Of a stretch of 64,000 nucleotides of DNA, positions 13,200 through 26,325 are shown one piece after another. How positions within the stretch are numbered: the first letter of the stretch is position 1; every line of letters starts with the position of its first letter. Position numbers and translations under genes: made by a program. The stretch comes from Sialis fuliginosa (Eukaryota > Arthropoda > Insecta > Megaloptera > Sialidae), in the NCBI GenBank assembly GCA_961205875.1, contig OY540822.1:12836501-12900500 (forward strand). The letters are read 5' to 3'. Under the pieces are notes generated by a model. That model was not told the origin of the DNA. It searched no databases and saw only the letters and a program-made list of their open reading frames with translations.

Positions 13200-13294
13200 C
13201 TTTGCAGAACTCTCAAGAGGATTCCAATAAACTGCAATTGCGTTGTGAGCTACTTCTTCAATGCACCCAACTAGTCCAACACTGTTTTTCGTAT
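13200..13294 (-). CDS. grh: Grainyhead exon 8: CP2 DNA-binding domain
   Basis: The acceptor is TTTACAG|AT and the donor AAG|GTAAGA. It encodes the split Asp 631 and residues 632-662: TKNSVGLVGCIEEVAHN, then AIAVYWNPLESSAK. It matches the fly exon except for Ala in place of Ser in EEVSHN. It joins the very short exon 9 in phase 0. Confidence 0.97.
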
Positions 13295-15017
13295 CTGTAA
13301 ACAAATAAAATAAAATGTTAAATGAATTTATAATCATAGTATATAATATAGATTATAAATGTAAAGTTACTCAAAGTCATTAAATATGTCTTAAGATTAA
13401 ACCAAGATATAAATAGTAAGTTTTTTCCTTCCTTTTTTAAGCTGTTGTATGTACATTTGATATGTTCGTATATATATGTACATTACATATATGATTCATA
13501 TAATATATGTATTTTAAAGTTGACTCACCTTTAATAAATTCCTTGAAAAGCGTGAAAATATATGCATTAATTATTGAAATTATTGTTAATGTCTGTTGAT
13601 ATAACAGAAACCAAAAATATAAATATATTTCTTCAAGACGGTCAATAAAAAAACTTTGTTTAATACTTCGAAGTATTCTTTATTTAACCGCAATATCAGA
13701 AATATTTGAATGGAAATGTGTTATTAAGGTCAAACCAAAATACGTTTAAATATATTTTTTAAGAATAAATCAAAATGATTCATTTTACTGTAAAATTAGT
13801 CAATAAAAATATTATTGTGTGTACAATTAGGTAGATATACAAAATATTTATGACATTATAAAAATTAGTTTGTACCGGAAATATTGATACTTAAAAATAA
13901 AATAGTATTGTCCTTGAAATGACCTTAGTAAATGTATATATTTTTCAGTTTCTTAGATTCTATGATTGTTCGTATTACGTAAAAAATATTTTTAAATACC
14001 TTCCTCCCACGTATATCTCTTCTTGCTACTTCAACGTATTTACTGGTTGTATTGAAGTATAGATAAATTTAACAATTTAATAATATTAATAAAATTATTA
14101 AGAGGAAGGTACGTATAGATTAAATATAATAAATTCCACATTTTAAAATTCATTATGCAAATATTATAAAGTAAACAAAACAAAAAAAAAGTAAATTATA
14201 TGTAAAAGACATTTATTTATTGTTGAGATATAAAATGTACATTATAGATACCTTGCACTACAGAAAATGCACATTTTATAAATAAAATAAAGTTGTAAAT
14301 ATAGCTAAATTATTATTATTAAATAATATTTTATACGTTTTGCAGTAAAACTTGATACCATTTGTAATTTAATATAAAAAATGTTATTGCTATTACGTGT
14401 TGGAGACAGCAAACAGAAAAAAATATGAATTCCCTAGCAGTGGCGTATTCAGAAAATGGTGAAAAGGGAAGCGATAATAATAATAATGTTAATAATTTAT
14501 ATTATTTTCAAAAATTGTGGCCATCAAGATAGAAACGGAGTGTGGCATTTCATTTATACATAAATATATTGTTTTTATGAACATTATTTTTGTTAATAAA
14601 ATATTAACAAAAGGTCAAATTCATAATATATTTCCGTGAACGTGAATAAACAGTTTTAATGTTACGTAGGATTTTGAAATTTTTTTAAACATTAATATTA
14701 ATAGATAACATGATATATGATAATGAATTTATGATAATCTTGTAAAAACAATTTGTTATTTATTGTTTTGTATTTTATATTATTTTCATATATATTTATA
14801 TTTTAAAAGAATATTGATATGTTTAAAAAAGTTTTAATTTTTCACAGTAATATGTCCTGTAAAAGGTTTCAAAAATATTGGACACTTTTTGATATAATTT
14901 ACTTTAAAAAGCTGTAACAATTGACCTTTCTCTTTTTTACCGTAAATAATATTATAGAAAATAGAAGATTCTATAATGAAAAATAAATAAATAAAATAAG
15001 ATAATATATAAACGTAC
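13295..15017 (-). other. grh intron 7
   Basis: AT-rich, with a perfect palindrome AATACTTCGAAGTATT near 13660 and a degenerate GCAGTGGCGTATTCAG element end near 14439. No gene seen. Confidence 0.55.
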
Positions 15018-15129
15018 CTGCATCTAATATTCTTTGTTTCACAGAATGCTGCCTGCCGTGCCAAAACTGCCAAGCTTTAATTTCATCCTCAGGACTTTTT
15101 TCTTCTCTGAACATTAACATTACTATACT
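15018..15129 (-). CDS. grh: Grainyhead exon 7: CP2 DNA-binding domain
   Basis: The acceptor is CTTTGCAG|AGT and the donor GCAG|GTACG. It encodes residues 594-630 (SIVMLMFREEKSPEDEIKAW, then QFWHGRQHSVKQRILDA) plus one base that completes Asp with exon 8. The sequence is almost invariant between Grainyhead orthologues; the fly has WHSRQHSVKQRILDAD. ORFs running past either end contain intron-encoded residues. Confidence 0.97.
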
Positions 15130-15771
15130 CTGCAAAGAAAAAATAAATATTAATTTTGATTTTATATTTATGCATACAATATTTTCACTCAGCAGTAATG
15201 AAAAATTCGATGCAAGCCAGAGAAAAGTTTCGTATAAATACGAGTATGTAATGAAAACTGAAAAAAATAAATCTAACAATTAGCATGCCCAAAAGGAAAA
15301 ATAAGACAATTTGATTTATTTTTCTCAAACGAACCTTCATCTTTTTGTGTGTTACCCACTGTAATGCTACTGAAATCGATTTGCCAATATTCCGGCAACC
15401 GTATTCATGAAAATATTTTCTCGTATGGTTTAAAATTTGATATATTTTTTTTAGTTGTGTCAACAAATGAAGTACGGCCCTGTCATTTTAGACTTTAATA
15501 TTAATTAGTGGGTAAAATTTTAACCGAAATGTAAACAATTACATATGTATTTACACATATATGTAAAGTTGTAAAAATAAATATACAATAACAAATTATA
15601 ATTAAAATGGTTTATGCAAATTAACATTTTTATCGCATGTATTATCCTATATAATAACAGTTAATTATAAAAATTGATTAAACTTAATGTATGCATTTTA
15701 TTTTGAACGAAAGTAACCTATGTACATATTTAAACGAGAAAAACTTTATGTTTTTAAAGTATTTAACCATA

Positions 15772-15980
15772 TAAGGTAGGACCCCAGTAATGGCAAATTT
15801 TTAATTAAATGTACTGAATTAGAAATATTTGTTGATATTTGATTACTACCAATTCTGAATATTAATCTATATACATTTAACTGTCTTACAGCGTGATTTG
15901 ATGACAATTGGCCTATAGGTGTCAAAATGGTGGACATTTAAACTAATTATTAGTATAATTTATTTATTAATTATTATATT
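15772..15980 (-). mobile_element. MITE family I, copy 8 (reverse, truncated)
   Basis: Starts TAAGGTAGGACCCCAGTAATGG and runs in reverse orientation through GCGTGATTTGATGACAATTGGCC and AAAATGGTGGACATTTAAAC. It then stops near 15980 without the other TIR. About 20 bp is deleted next to the terminus compared with full copies. Confidence 0.7.
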
Positions 15981-17237
15981 GACATAGAAATAACATATCT
16001 ATGAATTAAAAAAAAAACACACGTAAATCGGATAAGTGGTTCACGAGTGATAAGTGCACTAACGGACAGACAGATAGACAGAGAGATGTTGCGTTTTATA
16101 AAACGTAAGGATGAGCTTCAAAAACAAATATTTAATTTGTTGTAAATAAATGTTTTTTAAAAAAACTTAAACATCATCGGAAAATTTACGTACATACATT
16201 AATGAATTTTTATTTCTTGGTTATTACTAAAAAAATTAAATAAAAACTCTCCCCTAAGGGCTTTTGGGTATCATAATACAGCCCTGCCCTTTTATTTTGT
16301 TTTGAAAACATTGTCATTCCACGGTAGACATTTCTTAAAGAATGCCTTGTAATTTTTCAGCACAGATGTCTGAAGACATAAAAAGTTGTCAATACGTACG
16401 ATACATTTTATATGTAGTGGTTCACTAATTTTATACAAGAGAAACATTTTTTGCTTTGTCTGTATAAATAAACGCTAATCATATTAATTGTCTATAATTG
16501 CAGTAAAATAAATATTTATCTGTAATGATTTTCTATCGCATTACGAATGAATGCGTCATATGTTTGTAATCGGTCTCAAAAGAATTTTGAATTATCTTTT
16601 ATAGGTATTCTATTTCCGTTCAGAACCGTACTGTACAGGGCCGTAGAAAATATTTTTACTCTGAACACTTAACACTAAAGTACAGTATTGCTGAAAATCA
16701 AATAATATCAATTTTTAAATTTCTCTCCATCTTTTGGAGTATATAAAATGAAAAAAAGCTTCCATGGGTGCTACAGAACTTTCTTATACGTAATACTAAA
16801 TGTACAGTCTATATGTTGTTTCTAATTATATTTATTTATTATTATAAGTTCTACTTTGAAAAAAAAATCGTTTTCGGTTGTAAATACTGATTCAAAATAT
16901 ATTTCACCCTTCTATGTTTTATCATTTTTGATCTACAGCATCTACAGACAGATACAGATTCAGGGAAAATGTCGGCATTTGATTTAATTAAAAAATTATA
17001 TTTTCAAACTTATTTAAAAAGAATCTATATATTTCACAAAGATTTAAAATCACATCTATGCCTTTCTATATCATAACTTATTGGTTTTCTTTAATTGAAT
17101 TAGATTAGAATTTATTAATTAATAGATATAATCTTAAACTAACAGATTTGATTGGGTTCCTAGTTTTAACCGTGTAGCGTTGACATGATGTGGGATGTAC
17201 CTTTATATAATTGAACTGAATTTACTTATGGACTAAG

Positions 17238-17412
17238 ACTGAGGCCATACAGATACCCGTTCAGCTGACTTCAATTCTCAATTCGACAATATATATTTTT
17301 TTATGTGTATTCGGGCATAATTCATAAACCTAAAAAATATATACATAATAATTTTGAACAGTTTTGAAGATTAAGTTTTAAGAGAGTTGAACATCGTCTG
17401 TATGGCCTCAGT
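17238..17412. mobile_element. Small inverted-repeat element, TIR ACTGAGGCCATACAGA
   Basis: Left end ACTGAGGCCATACAGA and right end TCTGTATGGCCTCAGT are perfect inverted copies at the edges of a 175-bp AT-rich segment. This fits a MITE. No other copy was seen in the window, and no target duplication is clear. Confidence 0.6.
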
Positions 17413-20400
17413 AATAATATGTACTGAGTATTATTGATCGAAGACACCGTTGTTATATTATTATTTTTTTAAAGTGAAGAGAGCGGATGTAGATGGGTTT
17501 CGATATTTCTTGATAGTGCACTTTTATAACGACTTCCGTTTGATCGGTTATGTTTTCTCAAAGCGACTTAAGTAAATGCAAATAAATTGTTATATGCAAA
17601 CCTTCGTATGTAAGCCTTAACAACCAATTATAAATATTGCATGTTCAGAGTAAATATATATCTATATGTATTTATGTATGTATATATATTATTGCCTACA
17701 TACATATATACAATGTAAGTACATGTACAGTGCTTAACAAGGTATCTTACACATTACTTAAAAATATAAGCTAATTATTTGTATTTATTATTTAAAAAAC
17801 GGTTGGGAATTAATAAAATGCATTTATTCCATGTAATAATTAACTGAATATTACAATTTTATTTTTTATAATATTACATTGTTAACGTATATCGTGTGAA
17901 TTAAAATATAAAATAATAATAACAAATTATTGTATTTGTTTCAAATTAATACAATGTGACCTAAAAAAATCTAGCAAATTTAACTCATTGTAAAATACAT
18001 TTTAACAGACTTCAAAAAAAGGAGGAGGGTCTCGATTTGATTTTATGTGTATATAAAAAGAAAGAAAATGTTAAATTTAATTACTATATAATTTTTAGTG
18101 TTTTTAAAGTTTTTTAGTTGTAATTCGGGCTGTACTCCGAGATGTAAATTTTTGTTTAGTATATTTTGGGTTGTGTTTTTTTGACCACCCTGTATGGTAA
18201 ACACCTGAAGAAATGTATATTTCCATCAAATATAAAATACAGAGTAATTCGGCTAAAGATTCGGTGACAACTCATACCCATTAAAAAAAACTATAATGAC
18301 AACAAGATTTCTTTGAAAAAGCATGCCGCATCCAGTCAAACAAATAAATACTGCTTTAGATAATGTCTAGAATATATTCAATACTCAACTGGTTAGTTCT
18401 ACACACATAAAAATGTTGATAAATGTAGATCTTTGCTATGTACGGACATACGAAAGCTTTTTATAATATTAACATTTATATAACAATTAAATCAAAATAC
18501 CACATTACGTTTTATTATTATTATTATCATAATTTTTATTTAATATTACCTACATTTTTTAATAACATTTTAAGTTACACCTATACATTCAATATTTTTA
18601 TTACTTTATTATACAATTTTCAACTCAAAATTTCAGCGAGATAATCGCTAATTTGGAAACGTATATTTACTATTATTCTTGTCAATTTTAAAATTATTGA
18701 AATGTTTATTAATAGAAAAACTACGATAAAAGTTGTAGAAAATATTATTCTCTATAATTTATGTTCTATATACTAACTGTTACCTGCAACTTCGTCCGCG
18801 TAGAAATTGTAAGTATTTCATATTTATAATATGAGTATGGATTAAATTTTCGATATAATGAACTATTTTTAAGATAATGTAGTTTTAATAAAAAAAATAA
18901 TGATTCATTCTTCAATTTTCGATCTACAACGTAGTAAAGCAAGCAAACAACAACAAAAAAAAATGATAAATATGCTTTAATATATGTATCACTGAAAAAA
19001 CTAAAGCGATAAAAAATGTTCCAATCATTATATTTGGTATAAAAATAATTATCTCATAACACTTTACTAAAGGTAATTTGCAAGTAAAATGAATGACGAT
19101 AAGTTAATTACATTCTAATTTGTTTCCCTACATCAATAACGTATAATATATACCTAGACTGTGAAAGTATTTTTAAATCGATATAAAATACAACCCCCAT
19201 TCTAACGACGTTCTTTATATAAACCATACGAATACATATATTAGAATATGACTTTTTATCAATTCCTAAAACCCATACCTTACTAAAAAAGATTAATTGT
19301 TTATGTAAATTGAAGATTTTTTGGTGACATTTTTATTTGAAGGGTTTCAATTCAAAGGGAAACAAAATAAACTGTTGAATCTATTAAGATTTTTATCTTT
19401 GAAATAAAGATGTTAAACTTAACTGATTTTTGATCTAATGATTCCATTAGAATTGATTTGTCTACATATATTAACTACAATTTTAAATATTTATAAGTCG
19501 TTAACATCTGCCTTTTGACACCAATTTGTATAAGGCATTTTACATTTTGCTTCCATGTTTTGAAGGAAATGAAAGTATGTCTGCACAATTTTCTTTGAAT
19601 TTGAATTATAGATAGTTTTAGAAATAATTAATAAAATTGAGAAAATAAAAAATAAATTCGAAATATAATTCAATATTTTAAATAACAATAAAAACGATAA
19701 ATTTGAAAAGTCATATTCTAATGTACATTAAATTCTTATAAGTGTATTTAAATCTGACAAGAATGTGAAAGTATATTGGGACATATATATTTAGTAATGC
19801 CTGTCTATTAATATCTTGATTTAGGCAGCGGAGTTGTCTCAACTGTCAGTTTTCAGTTACTCTTTTCTATTCTGACATATTATTATTTTGTATTTTTCTT
19901 TATGGGTTCAAATGAAGATATGTTTGTATACGTTGCAATACAGTGGTGTACTATAGAGTTTTATTATTTATTTAATTAAAATATCTCCCCGACAACGGGT
20001 AGAAACGTTGACACTGGGCTAAGAAATCCTTGTTTTATATACATATAACGAAAACAATATTGCTTTAGCCAATTTTTTTACCTGTGTACGGTATCGTAAA
20101 ATAATAATCTAAATATAATCATTCTTGGCTTCTGGTTACAAGTTCACGTAGATCTTGTTTTATTTATGTATTTAAATTGTTTGAAATTGAAAAATAAATT
20201 AAGACGTTCTAAAAAATGAAGCTGGTATATTTAATATATTTAATAGCCATTGCAATTTTATGTTCTTCATAATAAAAATGATTTCATCAAAATATTTTAT
20301 ACTATTTTCAATAAAAAGTTTTTGAAATTGATTGGTGTTTAAATTAAATTAATTATAAAATTTAGTAAAGTTAATAAAAAGTGTATTTTAAATTATGTGG

Positions 20401-20890
20401 CAATGAAAAGGAAAAAATATTTTATAGCGTTTGAAACATGGAAAGCTATAAAAATTAATAGTTTTATTCCTTTAATGAATCAACATGTAAAAAATATATG
20501 TATTTTCGGGTAATTTTTAAAAAGTATTTATACATAAATTATATTTTTTGTATAGACTTTTTATTTTAGTTATTAATAAATCAAAATAAAAATTTATTGA
20601 TTTTGAAAACATATGAAGCTCTTTATCCTGCTTTTTCAGTTTTTTAAATTCGAAAATAGCAAATTTCTTTTCTACTTGCCATGAATGATAAAATTTATTG
20701 TAAGCTTGGATATAAAATATTTTGGATTTTTCGAAAAACTGGACCAAAAGGACAACTTTTTTTTCTTCAAAACTTTGAATGAATTCAGTTTGAAAATGCT
20801 TTTATAATTTTATTGAGTTAACAAAAAATTTTGAATAAAAAAACCAATATTAGCGTCTAGCTTTTTCATAGAAAATTGTATGATTCCTAC

Positions 20891-21053
20891 CTTAACAGTT
20901 TGACTTTTGAGAGGTTTTTCAGCATCGTGAATGTATTCCAATGTGATTCCATAAAACTGTCCTTTGTTAATGTATGTTATTCTATCGTCTTCTCTTCGTT
21001 GCGATGTGGAGATCGGAGTTTCCAAATGATACTTGAAACCAACATTTGAAAAT
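20891..21053 (-). CDS. grh: Grainyhead exon 6: CP2 DNA-binding domain
   Basis: The acceptor is TTCTTACAG|ATTTTC and the donor AAG|GTAGGAA. It encodes residues 540-593: [15 protein letters not shown], then [19 protein letters not shown], then [19 protein letters not shown]. This is near-identical to the core of the Grainyhead CP2 domain, an immunoglobulin-like, p53-related fold. It joins exon 7 in phase 0 (TVK|SIVMLMFREE). Confidence 0.97.
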
Positions 21054-24000
21054 CTGTAAGAAAATGCCATTTTTAGACAAATATTTTTATAATTTATTTA
21101 TTGCATTTATTTAAAATGCAAGTGCCTCTTTTGTTATTCGTTATGCTTGCAAGCAATGACGTATTCACAAAAAAAATCAAGAGGGTTTATTTTTATTTTT
21201 TAAATTATATGTAATTTTTTATGTATCACAATTTCACAATTATTAAATAAGATTCAGGGGGGGGAGGATTCTAACCCTACCCCCCTTTAGATGCCACTGC
21301 TTGTAAATATAAATAAATAAATATCTGTCAAGTAATTGTCTATACGTTTTTTTTTTCTAAACACGGTTTAAGAGAATATGGAGAATATACTTTAAGAAAG
21401 GTTGTATCTACTGTATTTTTTTAATAATATGCTAACGTAAAAGGTTATGCAAGAATTCGTCATTTGCAACAATTAAACATATTAATATTTTATCAGTAAC
21501 GAAATCATTGTTGAATTTTATATAACAGCATTCATTACACGTTACTCATATAATATATTTTTATTTACGTGTTTGTAAATCGTTTGTATGGAGCAACTGA
21601 ATCGAAACCTTATATTTCTTCCTGTTAAAAATGTCTATTTTATACGTATTTACACTTTTAATGTTTAAGCTGTAAGGTCATGGTGGATAACATGACACGA
21701 GAGAAGGTAAAGAAGAAGAATAACATCTAACAGTGGGAATTATGACAGTTAAAGATTATAATATAAATACAAATTATATAGACAGGGCTGGAGTTGATAG
21801 AACAAATATTACTTGTTCGATTTACGCGATGAAATCGTTCCGAAGGTTCTATCAATGAAATATATGTCCCAGATAAGTTTTCAAGAATGGAGATCAGTTT
21901 ACGATTTTTAAGGCGCTTTTTTATCTTGAACTTTTCGTTTTCGAGTTAAAAGTCCTGATCAGACAAAAAAGTTACGGTAAATTAAAGAAATTCGGAATTA
22001 TTTATGCATCGCCTAAAGAATGTGGAATTTTAAATTTTTTAGATAGTAATATTGAACCCTTTCTTACAAATAATTAATTTAATTTAACCTGTCTTATAGA
22101 AACTGAGTATTGAGACACCCATGCTGAAAAAGGCATCTGTTAAATTCAAGGATTTTAACCAAATTTGATACTTTTATATTTTTATTAATCGGATATTTCT
22201 TTTAATTTGCATAAATATAAACGAATTTTGAAAGTGTAATGCACCAGTAAGGTCAGAAAATAACGACTTAAAATTTATTGAATATATCTGATACATAAAT
22301 TATAAATTACAAGGAAATAAAAAAATAGGAACTGTCAATATCTGTATTTATTTTAGACATACCGGGGCACGTTATAATTTTGACAGTTAAATTTGTTTTA
22401 ATATTTATTAGATTATTGAAATATTTTCCGCAAATGTTAATGACTTTCTATTCCAAGGATTGATCGAGTTAACTATAAATTAAATACATTGATGATTATA
22501 TGTTTATACGATACTCGACCTTCGTTATACACATGATATTTTCCAAACAAGTTTAGTAGCAACATAGACAATTATCATCGAATCAATTGTTTCTATAGAT
22601 ATTTATCTTTACCAATTTTAACTCAACAAATAATCGATATATTTCTTATAACAATATATTATATTAGACCTTGTTTATTGAGAAATGTACAATGTACAAT
22701 CATAAACTACAATACAAACACAACATCTCCTATTTGGTAACATAGTACTTTCAGTGGCGCCGGAAACATTTTTTTTGGAGGGGCAGTACGAACCTCAAAA
22801 ATTAAACTGACTCAATTTTCTTTAACTTGCTTAATATCGTAATATTTGTTAAAATAAAATAAAAATTAAACAGAGATACTAATTTTCCATTTTTTTTATC
22901 TCTGACTAGACTCGTGGTTAAGGATCACTGAATTTTTTCAATATTTTTAGGTATTTTTGAATGGCTGCATCTCCGTGAAAAATGGTCATAGAACAGTTTT
23001 AAATTTTGAATATTCTAGTTTTCAAAACTTTTTGAAACTATAAAATACACAAACTTTAGATTAAACTTAAAATGAGGCACTGTAACTAACTACTTTATTA
23101 GTTACAATTCTTTCGATTTTACTAAATTGATTTTGAAAATTCAATACAAGTTAACAATGAATTCATAATATCCTTTATAAAAATTGATGTATATATTATA
23201 ATACAGCTCTGATGTTATAGAATATAAAAAGAAAATAATAAAAGATTGAGGATGATTGAAATTATGAATGAAAAATTAATTCATAACAAGGATAGTAAGG
23301 TACAATATCACCCGTTCCCAAAAACTCAAGATCAAGTTCTAAGAATTCTCACGCGTATAGAACAACGGTCAAGATAGATGGACAAGGGGCAGTCATTCAA
23401 AAGAAAACGGTTTTCCCTACGTTGTAATGAAAAAGGTATTAAAATGTCGCGAAACTAGTCTATCCTGTCAAGCCGGTTGACCATTATTCTGCTTAACTGG
23501 ACACATCTTCTCTTTGTCTAAGAATATCCTCAGCATTGTTGTGTCAGAAAGAGTGCGATATATGAAATTTCAACAAGACATATCCTTTTTCTCACTGTGT
23601 TCGAGAGAGATGGAAAATATGGAATAACGTTACTTTAAGGAATCTATCTTTGTCGTGCACGTCTAAAAATATCCCCAGGATCGACGATGCTGATTGTTGT
23701 GTCAGAAAGAGTGCAATATATGAAATTTTAATTTAATAATGTATACGTAAGAGAGAGATGGAATATGTGGAATAACGTTACTTAAAGGGATGTATGTCTT
23801 CGTCGTGCACGTCTCAGAATATCGACGTTGATTGTTGTGTTGAAAAGAGACGGACAAAATCTAGAATTTAGTAGGAAATAAACACATTGTAGATGATATA
23901 GTCTAAAGATAGCGCATATGCCGTTATGTAAAAGAAGTTTATGAAAAATCGTATTGGTTATTTCTTTCTAACGGATTTCTAGTATGTATTTTTTTAACAA

Positions 24001-25483
24001 CATCCTGCAACTTTTCTATTGAGTATATTTTCGAAAACGGTTTTAATATCTGTTAAGGATAGGTTAGTTTAATTAATTCCTTGCATTAAAATTAAACACA
24101 TAATTTGCAGTTAATTACTTACATATTTCTGATATAAGAAGGATCCTTTAGCTCATCATATATATTTTTAATCTTTAACATGGAATTTATTATCTAATTA
24201 TTAAAAAAAAAATAGGAATCGAAACAATTTTAGAAATAAGAAGCCACTTATTATCAAAATAAAATAAAGTTTACCTTAATAAAATATACCTTATTATTTT
24301 GAAGCTGAAACTACAACTAAACTCAATTTTTTAATCGTTTGCAAAAAAATCTATATTTTCTCTAGACATTTTTAAATTTTATAATTGCATCAATAATATA
24401 ATCGACAGTATAAAAGTAAACAGTTTGAGGTACACTGTATGTAGTATTTCTAATATTTATTTAAACTTAAACACGGTAAAGTATGAAGAATGCCTTTTAA
24501 TTAATAATACTAAAAAACAGGCATCGGAAGGTCCTTAAAGGTTTCAACCGAATATTTTACGGTAACAAAAGTAATTTAGGCAATATATCTTGTGTCATCA
24601 ATCAGTAATGTACATAGTACATACATACGTTTTAAAAACACATTTATTTTCTAGTGTGAGAATTTGTCCTTATAAAAAGCGAATGCTATTGATGCATACA
24701 TTAGAAAGATAAGGGGGTAGAAAAGCAAACATTAGCTTTTAGAAGAACCCCTTTCGGATAGTATATATAAGGGTACAAGACACCAATTGCTATCTTTAGA
24801 TAAATATATGTGAGTATGACCCATATTTGACCGCTTCAGAGCGGTGAATATTGGCTGTTATTATCTTTGCAAAGGATTTATTGTGGTCAGTCGGTATGGT
24901 CATTTTAGTTTTTTTTTTCTTGCAGAATATTAAATAGATTTTTGTTTTGGTTATTTACTAAGGGTGCGTACAAGACAGTTTTTAACGTAAAAAATTAAAT
25001 AATTACTTGGCAGATGTTCTTATAAATAAATAAACAGTATAACGAACAAAACTTGAATAGTTTATATTTTGAGGTCTTAAGAAAGCATGTATAAAAATTT
25101 AATTTTGTATTATATGCATTTTATTTCAATTTTAAACTCATGGAATGATTTATTTAAAATTTCCGTATATAGTTTTTACTACGTAAATAATTTTTTAAAG
25201 ATATAATATGACGCATATTTTGATACCTTACTTATATACTTATAGATAGTAAGTTAGTTAATAACGGGATCAATTCTGTGATATAATCTATGGGTTTGAT
25301 ATGGGGATTTAGATCAGTGATACTTCAACTTATTAAAACACATTTGGTGACTCTGACCGTACAAGATAATTAAAAATAAACCGTTGGTGCGAGAAACTAG
25401 CTCCTTTAATTCGAAATGGGCAATAATTTTATTTATAAAAAAAAATGTAATAAAAATAATAATTTAAAAAAAACGTTACTTAC
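21054..25483 (-). other. grh intron 5
   Basis: Non-coding, 4.4 kb. It has degenerate element ends (TTTAGATGCCACTGCTTGT near 21285; CAGTGGCGCCGGAAACATTT near 22754), an 8-G run at 21257-21264 and the tandem repeat at 23521-23860. No supported ORF. Confidence 0.55.
23521..23860. repeat. Imperfect tandem repeat, about 140-160-bp unit, 2-3 copies
   Basis: TTGTGTCAGAAAGAGTGC, ATATATGAAATTT, GGAATAACGTTACTT and GTCGTGCACGTCT recur in the same order. The GTGTCAGAAAG marker is at about 23541 and 23699, and a diverged GTGTTGAAAAG at about 23837. No ORF spans the units. Confidence 0.75.
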
Positions 25484-25665
25484 ATTTTGGGTATTTGTAT
25501 TTTATCAGCGTCGTTTTGGCGTCCAAAATCATGCCAAGGACGACTTCTTGCACCGCCCCCAACTGATGGGGTTGTCGTACTGCCACTGGAACTTGACCGC
25601 TGACCAGATAAACCAGTTGGATCAAGAAGACCAGAACTTGCTTGGCATAGGTCATATTCGAAAGA
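25484..25665 (-). CDS. grh: Grainyhead exon 5: linker and start of the CP2 domain
   Basis: The acceptor is TTTGCAG|TCTTTC and the donor AT|GTAAGT. It encodes residues 479-538 plus two bases (AT) that complete Ile with exon 6. SFEYDLCQ and a Ser/Gly-rich linker are followed by SRPWHDFGRQNDADKIQIPK, a very strongly conserved Grainyhead segment at the entrance to the DNA-binding domain. The frame continues into exon 6 as [15 protein letters not shown], matching the fly IPKIFTNVGFRYHLE. Confidence 0.95.
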
Positions 25666-25799
25666 CTGCAAATAATATAATATTTCAGGAAAAATAATAT
25701 TAAAGGGTCAACTATATTAATATTAAACATTTAAACAAAATTTCTGTTAAAATTGATTTTATAGATACTCGAAATTTTACGTATGATTTTTGTTTGAAT

Positions 25800-26325
25800 A
25801 CACCTACAGAAAAAACAATTTTTTAAGTTTATTTGATTATTTCACGAAATCAACTTACTTTATTCATATAAGTTTATTGTGTTTAATATATGTAGTATTT
25901 TTTTATTATTATTAATGTATTTTATAGAAATCAAATCAATTTTGATCATCGAAGAAAAGAAAATGTTACTTTAACCGATTTTCTTAAAAATACCCACCTT
26001 TTTTATTAATGGTTTCGGCGCAAATTTTTGGTATTATTTGAAAAGTTATGGTTTGGGGCTACTTCAGACGCGTGGGACAAATATTACAAAAACTTGTTGA
26101 AATAATGCCAAAAATCTGCGCCGAAATCATTAAAGCAAAAGGTGATCATTTTCAAGAAAATCGGTTGAAGTAACATTTTTATATCTTCGATGTTCAAAAT
26201 TGATTTGATTTCTATACAAAACATTAATAGGTAATAATAAAAAAACGTCTAAACTATGTTATATATGTAAGTTGATTTTGTGAAATAATCAAATAAACTC
26301 AAAAAATTGTTTTTTCTTTAGGTGT
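25800..26325. mobile_element. Foldback element, arms about 250 bp
   Basis: The left arm begins ACACCTACAGAAAAAACAAT and the right arm ends in its near reverse complement (ATTGTTTTTTCTTTAGGTGT). Internal blocks also pair, for example ATCAAATCAATTTTGATCATCGA with CGATGTTCAAAATTGATTTGA, and GGTTTCGGCGCAAATTTTTGG with CCAAAAATCTGCGCCGAAATC. The loop is short, around 26050-26090. It lies about 135 bp upstream (transcript sense) of the exon 5 acceptor. Confidence 0.85.

Larger units (their letters stand above)
15130..20890 (-). other. grh intron 6
   Basis: A 5.8-kb non-coding stretch. It contains a truncated family I MITE (15772-15980), an inverted-repeat element (17238-17412), retroposon-tail-like sequence near 16025-16090 and 18780-18850, and TATATGTATGTATATATATT-type microsatellite near 17655-17715. 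The ORFs here are AT-driven and show no family features. Confidence 0.55.

Noticed and set aside
13137-15279. Full-length reading of the minus-strand ORFs around exons 7 and 8
   Set aside because: Only the parts between splice sites (15018-15129 and 13200-13294) are coding; the rest is intron read-through.
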